From: Herbidospora galbida
GTDB lineage: Bacteria > Actinomycetota > Actinomycetes > Streptosporangiales > Streptosporangiaceae
Length of the DNA stretch: 64,000 nt
Direction of reading: 5' to 3'
NCBI RefSeq assembly: GCF_005233835.1
Contig: NZ_SZQA01000036.1
Location: 26,326-90,325, forward strand
Shown: piece after piece, positions 34,362 through 42,516 of the stretch
How the letters are laid out: every line of letters begins with the position of its first letter
Numbering within the stretch: position 1 is the stretch's first letter
Notes under the pieces: generated by a model
Told to the model about the DNA's origin: nothing
The model's input: only the letters and a program-made list of their open reading frames with translations
The model's database searches: none
Translations under genes and position numbers: made by a program

Positions 34362-35996
34362 TCAAAAGCCCCTGAGGAAGTCGGCCGCCACGGGCGCGGC
34401 CACCTTGCCGCCGCCTCCGCCGCCCTCGACGACGACCGCGAACGCCACGTCGTCGCGGTATCCGTGGAACCAGGCGTGGGAGGGCAGCTTGGGCCCGCTG
34501 CCGTATTCGGCCGTGCCGGTCTTGCCGTAGGCGCCGCCGGGCAGCCCGGCCGCCTTGGCGGTGCCCTTGGTCACCACGGCGTGCATCATCGCGCGCAGGT
34601 CGTCGGCCACCCCGTCGGGCAGCGGTTGCTCCTTGGCCTTCTGCTTCAGGCCCGGGACCAGCGTCGGGGGCCGCCAGGTGCCGTCGGCGACGGCCGCCGC
34701 GACCGAGGCCATGATCAGCGGGCTGGCGATGATCTTCGCCTGGCCGAACGACTCGGCGGCGAGTTCGGCGTCGGAGGTCGCCTTCGGCATGCTGCCCTTG
34801 CTGGCCGGGACGCCGATGTTGAGCGGCTGGTTGAAGCCGAGGCTGCCGGCGACGTCGTAGAGGCCCTCGGCGCCCAGGTGCTCCTGGGCCAGCGGGGCGA
34901 AGGTGGTGTTGCAGGAGTAGGCGAAGGAGTCGCTGAAGCTGATCGTCCCGTATTCGGCGTTGTCGCTGTTGCGGATCTTCAGCCCGCCGACGTTCGCGTT
35001 CTCCGGGCAGGTCACCCGCTCGTCCGGAGCGACCCCCTTGGCCAGCAGGGCGGCGGCGGTGACCGTCTTGAAGGTCGAGCCGGGGGCGTACTGGCCGTTG
35101 AGGGCGCGGTTGAAGTCGCCGCGGTTGTTGGCGATGGCCAGGACCTCGCCGGTCGAGGGCCGGATGGCCACGAGCGAGGCGGGCTTCTCGAGGTCGCGGA
35201 TGGCGTCGGCGGCGGCGTTCTGGATCTTCATGTCCAGGCTGGTCCTGACCGGCTCGCCCTCCTTGCCCTTGATCGACTCCAGGGGCTTGTCGCCGGCCAT
35301 GACGTCGGTGGTGGGGCTGCCGGCCAGGCGCTTCTGGAAGGTCTCCTGCAGGCCGCCGCGTCCGATGGCCTGGTTCTTGCGGTAGGCGGGGCCGAGTTTC
35401 GCGACGTCCTTGGGGGTCGCCTTGTCGAGGAACCCGGCGAGCTGCTGCACCGAGCCGCCGACGTCGGTGCCGTCGATGCGATTGCCGTCGGCGTCGGTCA
35501 GCGCGGCCCGCTGCGGCCAGGTCGTCTTCAGCGCCAGCTTGGCGGTGCCGTCGATGCCGGGGTGCAGGGCCTGCGGCTTCCAGTCGACCTTCCAGTGCCG
35601 GTCGGACACGACCAGGTCGAAGGTGCCCGTGTACGTCCAGGGCCCGACGTCGGCGATGTCGAGGGTGGCCGTGTAGGACGCCTCGTAGCGGTCGTCTCCG
35701 GCGGGGGCCACCTGGCCCAGCTCCACGTTCTTGACGGTCGCCTTGAGGTCTTTGGCGATCGAGGCGGTGACGGCGTCGAAGGCGGCCGGAACCGGGGCGA
35801 CCAGCTGGGTCTTCATCGCCGTCAGGTCGTTGGCCGCCCAGGCGGCCGCGTAGAGGCGGGCGGTCTCCTGAGGGGTGCCGCGCGTGTGCAGCACCCACCA
35901 GGCGCCGGCTCCGCCGCCCGCGGCGGCGACCACGCACGCCACCGAAATGATCGCTATCGTTCGTCCCCGCACGGCGACGAGCTTAGCGAACCCCAT
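34362..35996 (-). CDS. Class B penicillin-binding protein (MecA-N type)
   Basis: This 544-residue protein has one N-terminal membrane anchor (residues about 13-36), an NTF2-like MecA_N domain (TPQETARLYAAAWAANDLTAM), a PBP dimer-like region and a C-terminal transpeptidase domain. The transpeptidase domain shows SxxK (STFK, residues 307-310), SxN (SCN, 361-363) and KTGTAE (492-497). It crosslinks peptidoglycan outside the membrane and is a typical beta-lactam target. It follows plsC with a 20-bp gap, so both genes may form one operon. Confidence 0.92.
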   Translation of the reverse strand: MGFAKLVAVRGRTIAIISVACVVAAAGGGAGAWWVLHTRGTPQETARLYAAAWAANDLTAMKTQLVAPVPAAFDAVTASIAKDLKATVKNVELGQVAPAGDDRYEASYTATLDIADVGPWTYTGTFDLVVSDRHWKVDWKPQALHPGIDGTAKLALKTTWPQRAALTDADGNRIDGTDVGGSVQQLAGFLDKATPKDVAKLGPAYRKNQAIGRGGLQETFQKRLAGSPTTDVMAGDKPLESIKGKEGEPVRTSLDMKIQNAAADAIRDLEKPASLVAIRPSTGEVLAIANNRGDFNRALNGQYAPGSTFKTVTAAALLAKGVAPDERVTCPENANVGGLKIRNSDNAEYGTISFSDSFAYSCNTTFAPLAQEHLGAEGLYDVAGSLGFNQPLNIGVPASKGSMPKATSDAELAAESFGQAKIIASPLIMASVAAAVADGTWRPPTLVPGLKQKAKEQPLPDGVADDLRAMMHAVVTKGTAKAAGLPGGAYGKTGTAEYGSGPKLPSHAWFHGYRDDVAFAVVVEGGGGGGKVAAPVAADFLRGF

Positions 35997-36001
35997 TCCT
36001 T

Positions 36002-36017
36002 ACAAATGGGGATTTGT
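36002..36017. other. Inverted repeat between plsC-like and PBP genes
   Basis: ACAAAT-GGGG-ATTTGT is a perfect 6-bp inverted repeat in the short AT-rich gap before the PBP start. It could be an operator or a processing hairpin. Confidence 0.35.
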
Positions 36018-36664
36018 TACGTATTAGGCCGTTTGGCGTAGCTGGGCACGTACTCCTGGCCGGAGAGTTCGCGGATGGCGTCCATGATCTGGTCGGTGAC
36101 CTCACGCCGGTCGCGGGCCTTGGCGGCGTCGCCCTCGAAGGTCATCGGCTTGCCGATCGTGACGTCGATGCGGTGGACGCGCGGCACCGACGCGCCCGGC
36201 GGCAGCACCTTGTCGGTGCCCGCCAGCGCCACCGGCAGGACGGGCGCGCCGGTCGTCAGGGTCAGCCAGGCGACGCCGATCTTGCCCTTGTAGAGGCGGC
36301 CGTCGGGGGAGCGGGTGCCCTCGGGGTAGATGCCGAACAGCCCGCCGTCGTTCAGGATGCCGGCGGCGGCGTCGAGCATCGCCTGGGCGGCTCCGGCGCT
36401 GTCGCGGTCGATCGCGATGTTGCCGCTCATGATCAAGCGGGTGATCGGGCTGCCGGTGAAGTATTCGTTCTTGGCGACGAAGGTGACCGGCCGGGGCATC
36501 AACGCGGGCAGGAAGAAGGAGTCGAGCGCCGACAGGTGGTTGGCGGCGATGATCGCCGGACCGGTCTCGGGGACGTGCTCCATGCCCACGACACGCGGAC
36601 GCCAGACGGCGTGCATCACCGGGACGCTGATGACTTTGGCGACGCGATAGAACAGCGACGACAA
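36017..36664 (-). CDS. plsC: 1-acyl-sn-glycerol-3-phosphate acyltransferase
   Basis: This 215-residue PlsC-family acyltransferase adds the second acyl chain in phosphatidic acid synthesis at the membrane. The HX4D catalytic motif is ANHLSALDSFF, followed by FVAKNEYFTG, the substrate-binding FGIYPEGTRSPDGRLYKGKIG and PVALAGTDKVLPPG. The start ATG at 36664 fits conserved sequence. The PBP gene follows 20 bp downstream. Confidence 0.88.
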   Translation of the reverse strand: MSSLFYRVAKVISVPVMHAVWRPRVVGMEHVPETGPAIIAANHLSALDSFFLPALMPRPVTFVAKNEYFTGSPITRLIMSGNIAIDRDSAGAAQAMLDAAAGILNDGGLFGIYPEGTRSPDGRLYKGKIGVAWLTLTTGAPVLPVALAGTDKVLPPGASVPRVHRIDVTIGKPMTFEGDAAKARDRREVTDQIMDAIRELSGQEYVPSYAKRPNT

Positions 36665-36724
36665 CGGGGGCTCCTCCCTCGGTTGACCGCTCCAAGCCTA
36701 GGTGTCGCCGGGACCGAGAGACGA

Positions 36725-36752
36725 CGATGCCCCGCGCTGGGGCGGGGCATCG
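36725..36752 (-). terminator. Terminator after the small gene
   Basis: CGATGCCCCGC (36725-36735) and GCGGGGCATCG (36742-36752) form a perfect 11-bp stem, followed on the minus strand by a T-rich TCGTCTCTC. It lies 12 bp past the stop codon of the small ORF at 36765-36863. Confidence 0.65.
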
Positions 36753-36764
36753 CTGGAGAACGTT

Positions 36765-36863
36765 TTAGGCCGGTGTGGTGGTCGCCTCCTCGGCGAGATG
36801 CACAACACGGTTCCAGCCGAACGGTATTCCGTGAAGGCGGTATATGCGGCCCGGGGGACACAT
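36765..36863 (-). CDS. Small conserved-looking protein
   Basis: A minus-strand ORF of about 32-41 codons reads MCPPGRIYRLHGIPFGWNR and continues VVHLAEEATTTPA before TAA. It is rich in Gly, Pro, Arg and Trp and does not mirror the codon pattern expected of a shadow frame. A strong terminator follows its stop. Starts at ATG 36863 or at GTG 36890 are both possible. No function was recognised. The terminator and the lack of any other gene in this 266-bp interval support a real gene. Confidence 0.5.
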   Translation of the reverse strand: MCPPGRIYRLHGIPFGWNRVVHLAEEATTTPA

Positions 36864-36930
36864 CCACACCGGCACTACGTAGTTAACCACATGCCGGGGC
36901 TCCCTGTTCCCGGGCCCGTAGGCTGGCGGC

Positions 36931-38046
36931 ATGCCGATCACGACCCGCGCCCTCAACCGTGCCCTGCTCGCCCGCCAGGGTCTGCTGGAGCGGATGCGCC
37001 TCCCGCTGCCGGGCGTGGCCGAGCGGATCGGCGCGCTGCAGATGCAGTACTGGCCCGCGCTGGGGCCGGCGCTGTGGAGCCGCGCCCACGAGGTGGCGCC
37101 CGGGTCTCCCTGGCACGCCCACTCCACCGGCGACCTGGTCACCGGCACGCTGCTGCGCGGCACCATCCACACCGTCACCCCGGCCGACTATCCCGCCTAC
37201 GCGGCGGTGTCGGCGGCCTCCAAGGTGGGCTCGTTCCGGGCCGGTCCCGAACCCGAGATCGGCGAGCTGCTCGACCTGGTGCGGGAGATGGGCGCCACGC
37301 CGCGTCCGGTCGCCGACCTGGTGGCCGCGATTGACGCGTGGGTGGTCGCGAACCCGGGCGTGTTGTCCGGCCGCGAGATCGAGCTCCAGCGCCTCTACCG
37401 CTGGACGTCGGTGATGATGCGGGTCGGGTTCGTCCGCGTGCCGGCCGAGGGGGTGTGGTCGAAGCGCACCCCGCTGCTGTTCGCGCTCGGCCCGGTCAAG
37501 GAGTTCCCGCCGCTGCCGGAGGCGCTGGACTTCGTGATCCGCCGCCACCTGGGGGCCTTCGGCCCGGCCGCCGCCGAGGACGTCGCGTCGTGGATCGCCT
37601 GGAACATCACGCCGGTCCGCACGGCGCTGGAGGCCATGACCGACCTGGTGACGTTCACCGACGACGACGGCCGCACCCTCTACGACCTGCCCGGCGCGCC
37701 CCGGCCGGGAGAGGACGTCGAGGCGCCGGTCAGGCTGCTGCCGTGGTTCGACAGCAGCCTGCTCGCCTACGCCCCCGGCCGCCGCACCCGCATCCTGCCC
37801 GACGCGCACAGAGACCACGTCTACGTGAAGGCCAACGGCCAGCTCAAGCCGTCGTTCCTGGTCGACGGGAAGGTCGCCGGGCTGTGGACGATGACGACGG
37901 CCAAGGGCGGCGCGGTGACGCTGATCCTCACCCCGCTGGAGCAGGTCCCCATCCTGGCCAAGGCCGAGCTGGTCGCCGAGGCCAAGCGGCTGCTGGAGTT
38001 CACCCACCCCGACGCCGCCTCCCACGAGGTGGTGTTCCGGGGCTAG
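36931..38046 (+). CDS. Winged-helix DNA-binding protein (AlkZ/YcaQ-like)
   Basis: This 371-residue protein belongs to the HTH_42 winged-helix family, which includes the DNA glycosylases AlkZ and YcaQ. Typical parts are ALNRALLARQGLLERM, RIGALQMQYWPALGPALWSR, GTLLRGTIHTVTPADYPAY, the mid-region LPWFDSSLLAYAPGRRTRILPDAHRDHVYVKANGQLKPSFLVDGKVAGLW, and a C-terminal EAKRLLEFTHP. The YcaQ catalytic motif was not confirmed, so glycosylase activity is uncertain. It overlaps the convergent ABC permease by 4 bp. Confidence 0.82.
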   Translation: MPITTRALNRALLARQGLLERMRLPLPGVAERIGALQMQYWPALGPALWSRAHEVAPGSPWHAHSTGDLVTGTLLRGTIHTVTPADYPAYAAVSAASKVGSFRAGPEPEIGELLDLVREMGATPRPVADLVAAIDAWVVANPGVLSGREIELQRLYRWTSVMMRVGFVRVPAEGVWSKRTPLLFALGPVKEFPPLPEALDFVIRRHLGAFGPAAAEDVASWIAWNITPVRTALEAMTDLVTFTDDDGRTLYDLPGAPRPGEDVEAPVRLLPWFDSSLLAYAPGRRTRILPDAHRDHVYVKANGQLKPSFLVDGKVAGLWTMTTAKGGAVTLILTPLEQVPILAKAELVAEAKRLLEFTHPDAASHEVVFRG

Positions 38047-38792
38047 AGCCCGCGCGCCATGCGCCGCCGGGCCAGGTGGAGCCCGAGGAGCGCGGTGACG
38101 ACGGCCGCCGCCGTCCCCCACACCACCGGCGCGTCGAGGAACCGGCCGGCGAACAGCGAGCGTTCGGCCTCCACGATGTAGGTGACGGGGTTGATCGAGG
38201 CCGCGACCTGGAGCCAGCCCGGCCCGTTCTCGACCGGCAGCAGCACCCCCGACAGCAGCAGCAGCGGGAACATGACGACCTGGGTGATGCCGTAGAACAG
38301 CTCCCCGCCGGGCGCCGAGACGATGGCCAGCACGAACGACAGCCCGCCGAGCCCGATCCCGAACACGACCAGCAGCGTCAGCCCGGTCAGCACGCCCGGG
38401 ACGTGCAGGTCGAGGCCGAGGGGGACGGCCAGCCCGATGATGAGCACCGCCTGGGCGAGCAGGACGACGAACTCCTTGAGCGTCCGGCCGACCAGCAGGG
38501 CGGTCCGGCTGACCGGGGTGACCAGCAGGCGCTCCATGGAACCGCCGATGAGGTCGAGGAGCAGGAAGTACCCGGCCATCAGCGGTCCCGACAGGCACAT
38601 CATGATCAGGATGCCCGGCACGAACCACTGCCAGGCGGGGCCGGGGGTGGCGGTGCCCGACTCCAGCAGGGGGCCGAACAGGTAGAGGAACAGCAACGGC
38701 TGGGCCATGGTGAAGACGAGCGAGAGGGGTTCGCGCCAGACGGGGGCGAACTCGCGGCTGAAGATCGTGGCGGTGTCACGGAAGAAGGTCAT
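38043..38792 (-). CDS. ABC-2 type exporter permease (DrrB-like)
   Basis: This 249-residue permease has six membrane helices with the ABC-2 conserved mid-segment (AGYFLLLDLIGGSMERLLVTPVSRTALLVGRTLKEFV) and the late region QVVMFPLLLLSGVLLPVENGPGWLQVAASINPVTYIVEAERSLFAG. This pattern is typical of DrrB-type drug or antibiotic exporters. It follows the ATPase gene after two bases and forms the transporter with it. Confidence 0.9.
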   Translation of the reverse strand: MTFFRDTATIFSREFAPVWREPLSLVFTMAQPLLFLYLFGPLLESGTATPGPAWQWFVPGILIMMCLSGPLMAGYFLLLDLIGGSMERLLVTPVSRTALLVGRTLKEFVVLLAQAVLIIGLAVPLGLDLHVPGVLTGLTLLVVFGIGLGGLSFVLAIVSAPGGELFYGITQVVMFPLLLLSGVLLPVENGPGWLQVAASINPVTYIVEAERSLFAGRFLDAPVVWGTAAAVVTALLGLHLARRRMARGL

Positions 38793-38794
38793 GG

Positions 38795-39751
38795 TCAGGC
38801 GTCCTCGTCCTGGAGGGTGCGGCCCGTCAGGGCCAGGAAGACGTCGTCGAGCGTGGGGCGGGAGCTCTCGGCCGTGTCGACCTTCAGCCCGGCCGCGTCG
38901 AGGGCGCGCACGAACTCGGGCAGCGCGCGGTCGGCCGCCGCGACGCGCAGGGTCAGCTTCGGGCCGTCGGAGGTGACGTCGGCCGCGCCGGGCAGGCTCG
39001 CCGCGAGCTCGGCCGCGCGGGGGACGTCGGCCGGGTCGTGCAGGGTGACGGTCAGCCGGTCGCCGGCCAGGTCGGCCTTGAGCCCCCGGGCGGTGCCGTC
39101 GGCGATGATGCGGCCCTGGTCGATGACCACGACGCGTTCGGCCATCGCGTCGGCCTCCTCCAGGTAGTGGGTGGTCAGGAACAGCGTGGTCCCGTGGTCG
39201 GCGCGCAGCCGCAGGATGTGCGACCAGATGTCGGCGCGGCTGGCCGGGTCGAGGCCGGTCGAGGGTTCGTCCAGGAACAGCAGGGGCGGGCGGTTCATCA
39301 GGCCGAGCGCGATGTCCAGGCGGCGGCGCTGGCCGCCCGACAGCGTCGACGGCTTGCGGGCGAACAGGCCGTCGAGGCCGACCACCGTCAGCAGCTCCTC
39401 GGCCCGCGAGCGGGCCTCGCGGCGGGTCATGCCGTAGCAGCGGCCCTGGGTGACCAGCTCGTCGCCGATCCGGAAGGCCTCACCGGCGCCGCCCTTCTGG
39501 CCGATGTAGCCGATCCGGGCGCGCACGGCCGCCGCCTCGGTCGTGACGTCGTGGCCGGCCACCCGGGCCGTGCCGGAGGTCGGCGGGAGCAGGCCGGTCA
39601 GCATCCGCAGGCAGGTCGACTTGCCGGCGCCGTTGGGGCCGAGGAAGGCCACGAGCTGACCGGGTTCCACGTCGAGGTCGACGCCGCGCACGGCGTCGAC
39701 GGAGGTCTTCTTGAGGGTGTACGTCTTGGTCAGGCCACGGGCATGGATCAT
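38795..39751 (-). CDS. ABC exporter ATP-binding protein (DrrA-like)
   Basis: The 318-residue ATPase has Walker A (GPNGAGKST), the signature LSGGQRRRLDIAL, Walker B (LLFLDEPSTGLDP) and the H-loop (TTHYLEEADAMAERV). A C-terminal extension (TLHDPADVPRAAELAASLPGAADVT) and the end motif PTLDDVFLALTGRTL are typical of DrrA-type ATPases. The ATG at 39751 starts MIHARGLTKTY; a much longer frame upstream is not conserved. A structured repeat lies 33-69 bp upstream. Confidence 0.92.
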   Translation of the reverse strand: MIHARGLTKTYTLKKTSVDAVRGVDLDVEPGQLVAFLGPNGAGKSTCLRMLTGLLPPTSGTARVAGHDVTTEAAAVRARIGYIGQKGGAGEAFRIGDELVTQGRCYGMTRREARSRAEELLTVVGLDGLFARKPSTLSGGQRRRLDIALGLMNRPPLLFLDEPSTGLDPASRADIWSHILRLRADHGTTLFLTTHYLEEADAMAERVVVIDQGRIIADGTARGLKADLAGDRLTVTLHDPADVPRAAELAASLPGAADVTSDGPKLTLRVAAADRALPEFVRALDAAGLKVDTAESSRPTLDDVFLALTGRTLQDEDA

Positions 39752-39783
39752 GGACAGTCCTTGCTTCTGGGCGGATGCATGGC

Positions 39784-39820
39784 GCGAGCCACGGCCGTCC
39801 TTCGGCCGTCCGCGTCTCGC
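39784..39820 (-). ncRNA. 37-bp hairpin element upstream of ABC exporter
   Basis: On the plus strand GCGAG, CC, ACGGCCG, TCCTT, CGGCCGT, CCGCGT and CTCGC form a two-part stem. A sequence-similar copy lies at 50468-50504 with a compensating outer pair change. Both copies lie upstream of minus-strand operons in the same orientation. Confidence 0.45.
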
Positions 39821-40042
39821 TTGGGGCATGCCGAAGAAACCCCTGGTCGGGGGCGTTTCGGGATCGCTCCATCCTGACCGGCCCACGGGCCTCCAGGCAA
39901 ACGTGAAAGGCACATTCACATTCGGTCTGACCTGCGGAAACGCCGTAGGGTGGCTGAGGCGTACCGAGGGTGGAACCGCCCGTGAGCTGGGCGGCAACCG
40001 GTTTTTGAAGATTTTTTGATCGGGGGCGATACGGTCGGGTCC

Positions 40043-40390
40043 ATGAAGTACGCGCTGATGATCTACGGCACCCAGGCGGGGTACGCGGCGTTCTCGCCGG
40101 AGGAGTTCCAGACCCTCGTCGACCGCCACGACGCCTGGATCGCCAGGCTCCGCGACTCCGGCGAGCTGGTGGCCGCGCAGGGGCTCGAAGGCGAAGACCA
40201 GGCCAGGTCCGTACGGGTGCGCGACGGGATCCCCGTGGTCACCGACGGGCCGTTCGTGGAGGCCAAGGAGTTCCTGGCCAGTTTCTACATCGTCGAGTGC
40301 TCGGCCGGACGGGCCGTCGAACTGGCGGCCCAGCTGCCGGAGGCCGAGTTCTCCGCCGTCGAGGTGAGACCGGTGTACGAGGGGTCATGA
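40043..40390 (+). CDS. DGPF (YCII-related) protein paired with ECF sigma factor
   Basis: This 115-residue YCII-like protein begins MKYALMIYGTQ and has the DGPF motif in VVTDGPFVEAKEFLASFYIVE. DGPF proteins accompany ECF42 sigma factors in actinobacteria; they may sense or process a small molecule, but the role is not known. The ATG at 40043 was chosen over an upstream frame start. Its stop overlaps the sigma factor start as ATGA, showing tight coupling. Confidence 0.88.
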   Translation: MKYALMIYGTQAGYAAFSPEEFQTLVDRHDAWIARLRDSGELVAAQGLEGEDQARSVRVRDGIPVVTDGPFVEAKEFLASFYIVECSAGRAVELAAQLPEAEFSAVEVRPVYEGS

Positions 40391-41619
40391 CCGGCGTCGA
40401 CGCGGTGACCGACCGCCTGCTGCGGGAACTGGCGCCGCAGGTGCTCGCGGTGCTGGTCCGCCGCTGGGGCCGCTTCGACGCGTGTGAGGACGCCGTCCAG
40501 GAGGCCCTGCTGGCGGCGGCGCTGCAGTGGCCCGTCGAGGGCGTCCCGGCCAGTCCGAAGGCCTGGCTGGTGACCGTCGCGACCCGCCGCCTGGCCGACG
40601 AGGCGCGCAGCGACCAGGCGCGCGAACGCCGCGAGGAACGCGTCTCGGCGATGCCCGGACCGGGCGACGACGTGGAGCTCCACGACGACACCCTCACGCT
40701 GCTGTTCCTGTGCTGCCATCCGTCGATCTCGCCCTCGTCGCAGGTGGCGCTGACGCTGCGGGCCGTCGGCGGGCTGACGACCGGGCAGATCGCGCGGGCG
40801 TTCCTGGTCCCCGAGGCGACCATGGGCCAGCGCATCAGCCGCGCCAAGCAGGCGATCAGGGCCGCCGGAGCCCGCTTCGAGCCGCCTCCGGTGGCCGAGT
40901 GGGAGGGGCGGCTGGCGGTCGTCCTGCACGTCCTCTACCTGATCTTCAACGAGGGCTACGCCGCCAGCGCCGGAGAGGGGCTCCTCGACGTCGAGCTGAC
41001 CGCCGAGGCGATCCGGCTGACCCGGCGGCTGCACGCGCTGCTGCCCGGCGACGGCGAGGTGTCCGGGCTGCTGGCCCTGATGCTGCTCACCGACGCCCGC
41101 CGCCCGGCCCGCACCGGCCCCGGCGGGAGCCTGATCCCGCTCGCCGACCAGGACCGTTCCCGCTGGAACCAGGCTCTCATCGCCGAGGGCGCCGACCTGA
41201 TCACCGAGACCCTGCGCTCGGCCTCGCTCGGCCCCTACCAGGTGCAGGCCGCCATCGCGGCCGTCCACGACGAGGCCCCCAGCGCCGACCAGACCGACTG
41301 GCGGCAGATCCTGGTCCTGTACGCCACCCTCAAGCGCTTCTGGCCCGGCCCCATGGTGTCGCTCAACCACGCCGTCGCGGTCGCCATGGTCGACGGCCCC
41401 GCCGCCGGCCTCGACCTGCTCGCCGAGGTCGAGGAAGACGCCCGGCTGAAGGGCCACCACCGGGTGGAGGCCGTCCGGGCCCACCTGCTCGACATGGCCG
41501 GCGACCTCGACGGCGCCCGCGCCGCCTACGCCAAGGCCGCGCGCCAGACCGCGAACCAGCCCGAACGGCGCTACCTGGAGCACAAGGCACGTCAGGCGGA
41601 CCGCAGAATGGACGGGTGA
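40387..41619 (+). CDS. ECF42-type sigma factor with C-terminal extension
   Basis: The sigma2 region (LVRRWGRFDACEDAVQEALLAAALQWPVEG) and sigma4 region (LTTGQIARAFLVPEATMGQRISRAKQAIRAAG) are followed by a long DUF6596/TPR-like extension (VLYLIFNEGYAAS, GPYQVQAAIAAVHDEA, LNHAVAVAMVDGPAAGLDLL). This layout and the coupled DGPF gene define the ECF42 group, which uses no classic anti-sigma factor. A second such module lies at 44677-46315. The start overlaps the DGPF gene and the stop overlaps the sirtuin start. Confidence 0.9.
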   Translation: MTGVDAVTDRLLRELAPQVLAVLVRRWGRFDACEDAVQEALLAAALQWPVEGVPASPKAWLVTVATRRLADEARSDQARERREERVSAMPGPGDDVELHDDTLTLLFLCCHPSISPSSQVALTLRAVGGLTTGQIARAFLVPEATMGQRISRAKQAIRAAGARFEPPPVAEWEGRLAVVLHVLYLIFNEGYAASAGEGLLDVELTAEAIRLTRRLHALLPGDGEVSGLLALMLLTDARRPARTGPGGSLIPLADQDRSRWNQALIAEGADLITETLRSASLGPYQVQAAIAAVHDEAPSADQTDWRQILVLYATLKRFWPGPMVSLNHAVAVAMVDGPAAGLDLLAEVEEDARLKGHHRVEAVRAHLLDMAGDLDGARAAYAKAARQTANQPERRYLEHKARQADRRMDG

Positions 41620-42425
41620 TGCGAGAACTCGCCGGCCTGGTCGGCGACGGGGGAGTGGTGGTCCTCAGCGGCGCGGGCCTGTCGACCGAGTCGGGCATCC
41701 CCGACTACCGGGGCGAGACCGGCCGGGCCCGCCGCGCCGACCCGATGACCTACCAGACCTTCACCACCAGCGCGACCGCCCGGCGCCGCTACTGGGCCCG
41801 CAGCCACGTCGGCTGGCGCCACATGGGCCGCGTCGAACCCAACGCCGGTCACCGCGCGGTCGCCCGCCTCGAACGGCTCGGCCTGGTCGACGGCGTGGTG
41901 ACCCAGAACGTCGACGGCCTCCACCAGGCGGCCGGCACCCGCCGGGTGGTCGAACTCCACGGCGGCCTCGACCGTGTCGCCTGCCTGAAGTGCCGGGTGC
42001 GGATCCCCCGAACCGAACTGGACGACCGCCTGAAGGCGGCCAACCCCGGCTTCGACGCGGCCGTTGGGCCGATCAACCCCGACGGGGACGCGGTCGTCCC
42101 CGACGAGCTCGTGGCCGGGTTCACCGTGGTCGACTGCGCGGCCTGCGGCGGTCTGCTCAAGCCCGACGTGGTCTTCTTCGGCGAGAACGTGCCCCAGCCC
42201 CGCGTCGACGAGTGCTTCGCGATGGTCGCCGCGGCGCGGCTGCTGCTGGTGCTGGGCTCGTCGCTGGCGGTGCGGTCGGGCCGCCGCTTCGTCGACCGGG
42301 CCGAATCCCTCGGCATCCCGATCGCGATCGTCAACCAGGGCCCGACCGGCGGAGACGCCCAGGCGCTCCTCAAACTCGACGCGCCGCTGGGCGAGACGCT
42401 CACGGTGCTGGCCGCGGCCGGCTGA
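41619..42425 (+). CDS. NAD-dependent protein deacylase, sirtuin family
   Basis: The sirtuin core shows VVVLSGAGLSTESGIPDYRG, the catalytic region TQNVDGLHQAAG, the general base histidine in VELHGG, a zinc site with CLKC and CAAC pairs, and LKPDVVFFGENVP followed by LLVLGSSLAV. It deacylates protein lysines using NAD. Its ATG overlaps the ECF sigma factor stop, an unusual translational coupling of a deacylase to an ECF sigma factor. Confidence 0.9.
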   Translation: MRELAGLVGDGGVVVLSGAGLSTESGIPDYRGETGRARRADPMTYQTFTTSATARRRYWARSHVGWRHMGRVEPNAGHRAVARLERLGLVDGVVTQNVDGLHQAAGTRRVVELHGGLDRVACLKCRVRIPRTELDDRLKAANPGFDAAVGPINPDGDAVVPDELVAGFTVVDCAACGGLLKPDVVFFGENVPQPRVDECFAMVAAARLLLVLGSSLAVRSGRRFVDRAESLGIPIAIVNQGPTGGDAQALLKLDAPLGETLTVLAAAG

Positions 42426-42453
42426 CCCCTTCATCGGTGGAGGGCCATACCCA

Positions 42454-42467
42454 GCTGGTATACCAGC
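42454..42467. promoter_or_regulatory. 14-bp palindrome upstream of kinase-like gene
   Basis: GCTGGTATACCAGC is a perfect palindrome 50 bp before the start at 42517. TGGTATACCA cores are typical of FCD-type GntR operators; which regulator binds is unknown. Confidence 0.5.
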
Positions 42468-42516
42468 GGGGCGACGAACTCGTGTTCGTCGACCTGCGGC
42501 GGATAGTGTCGGGCCC

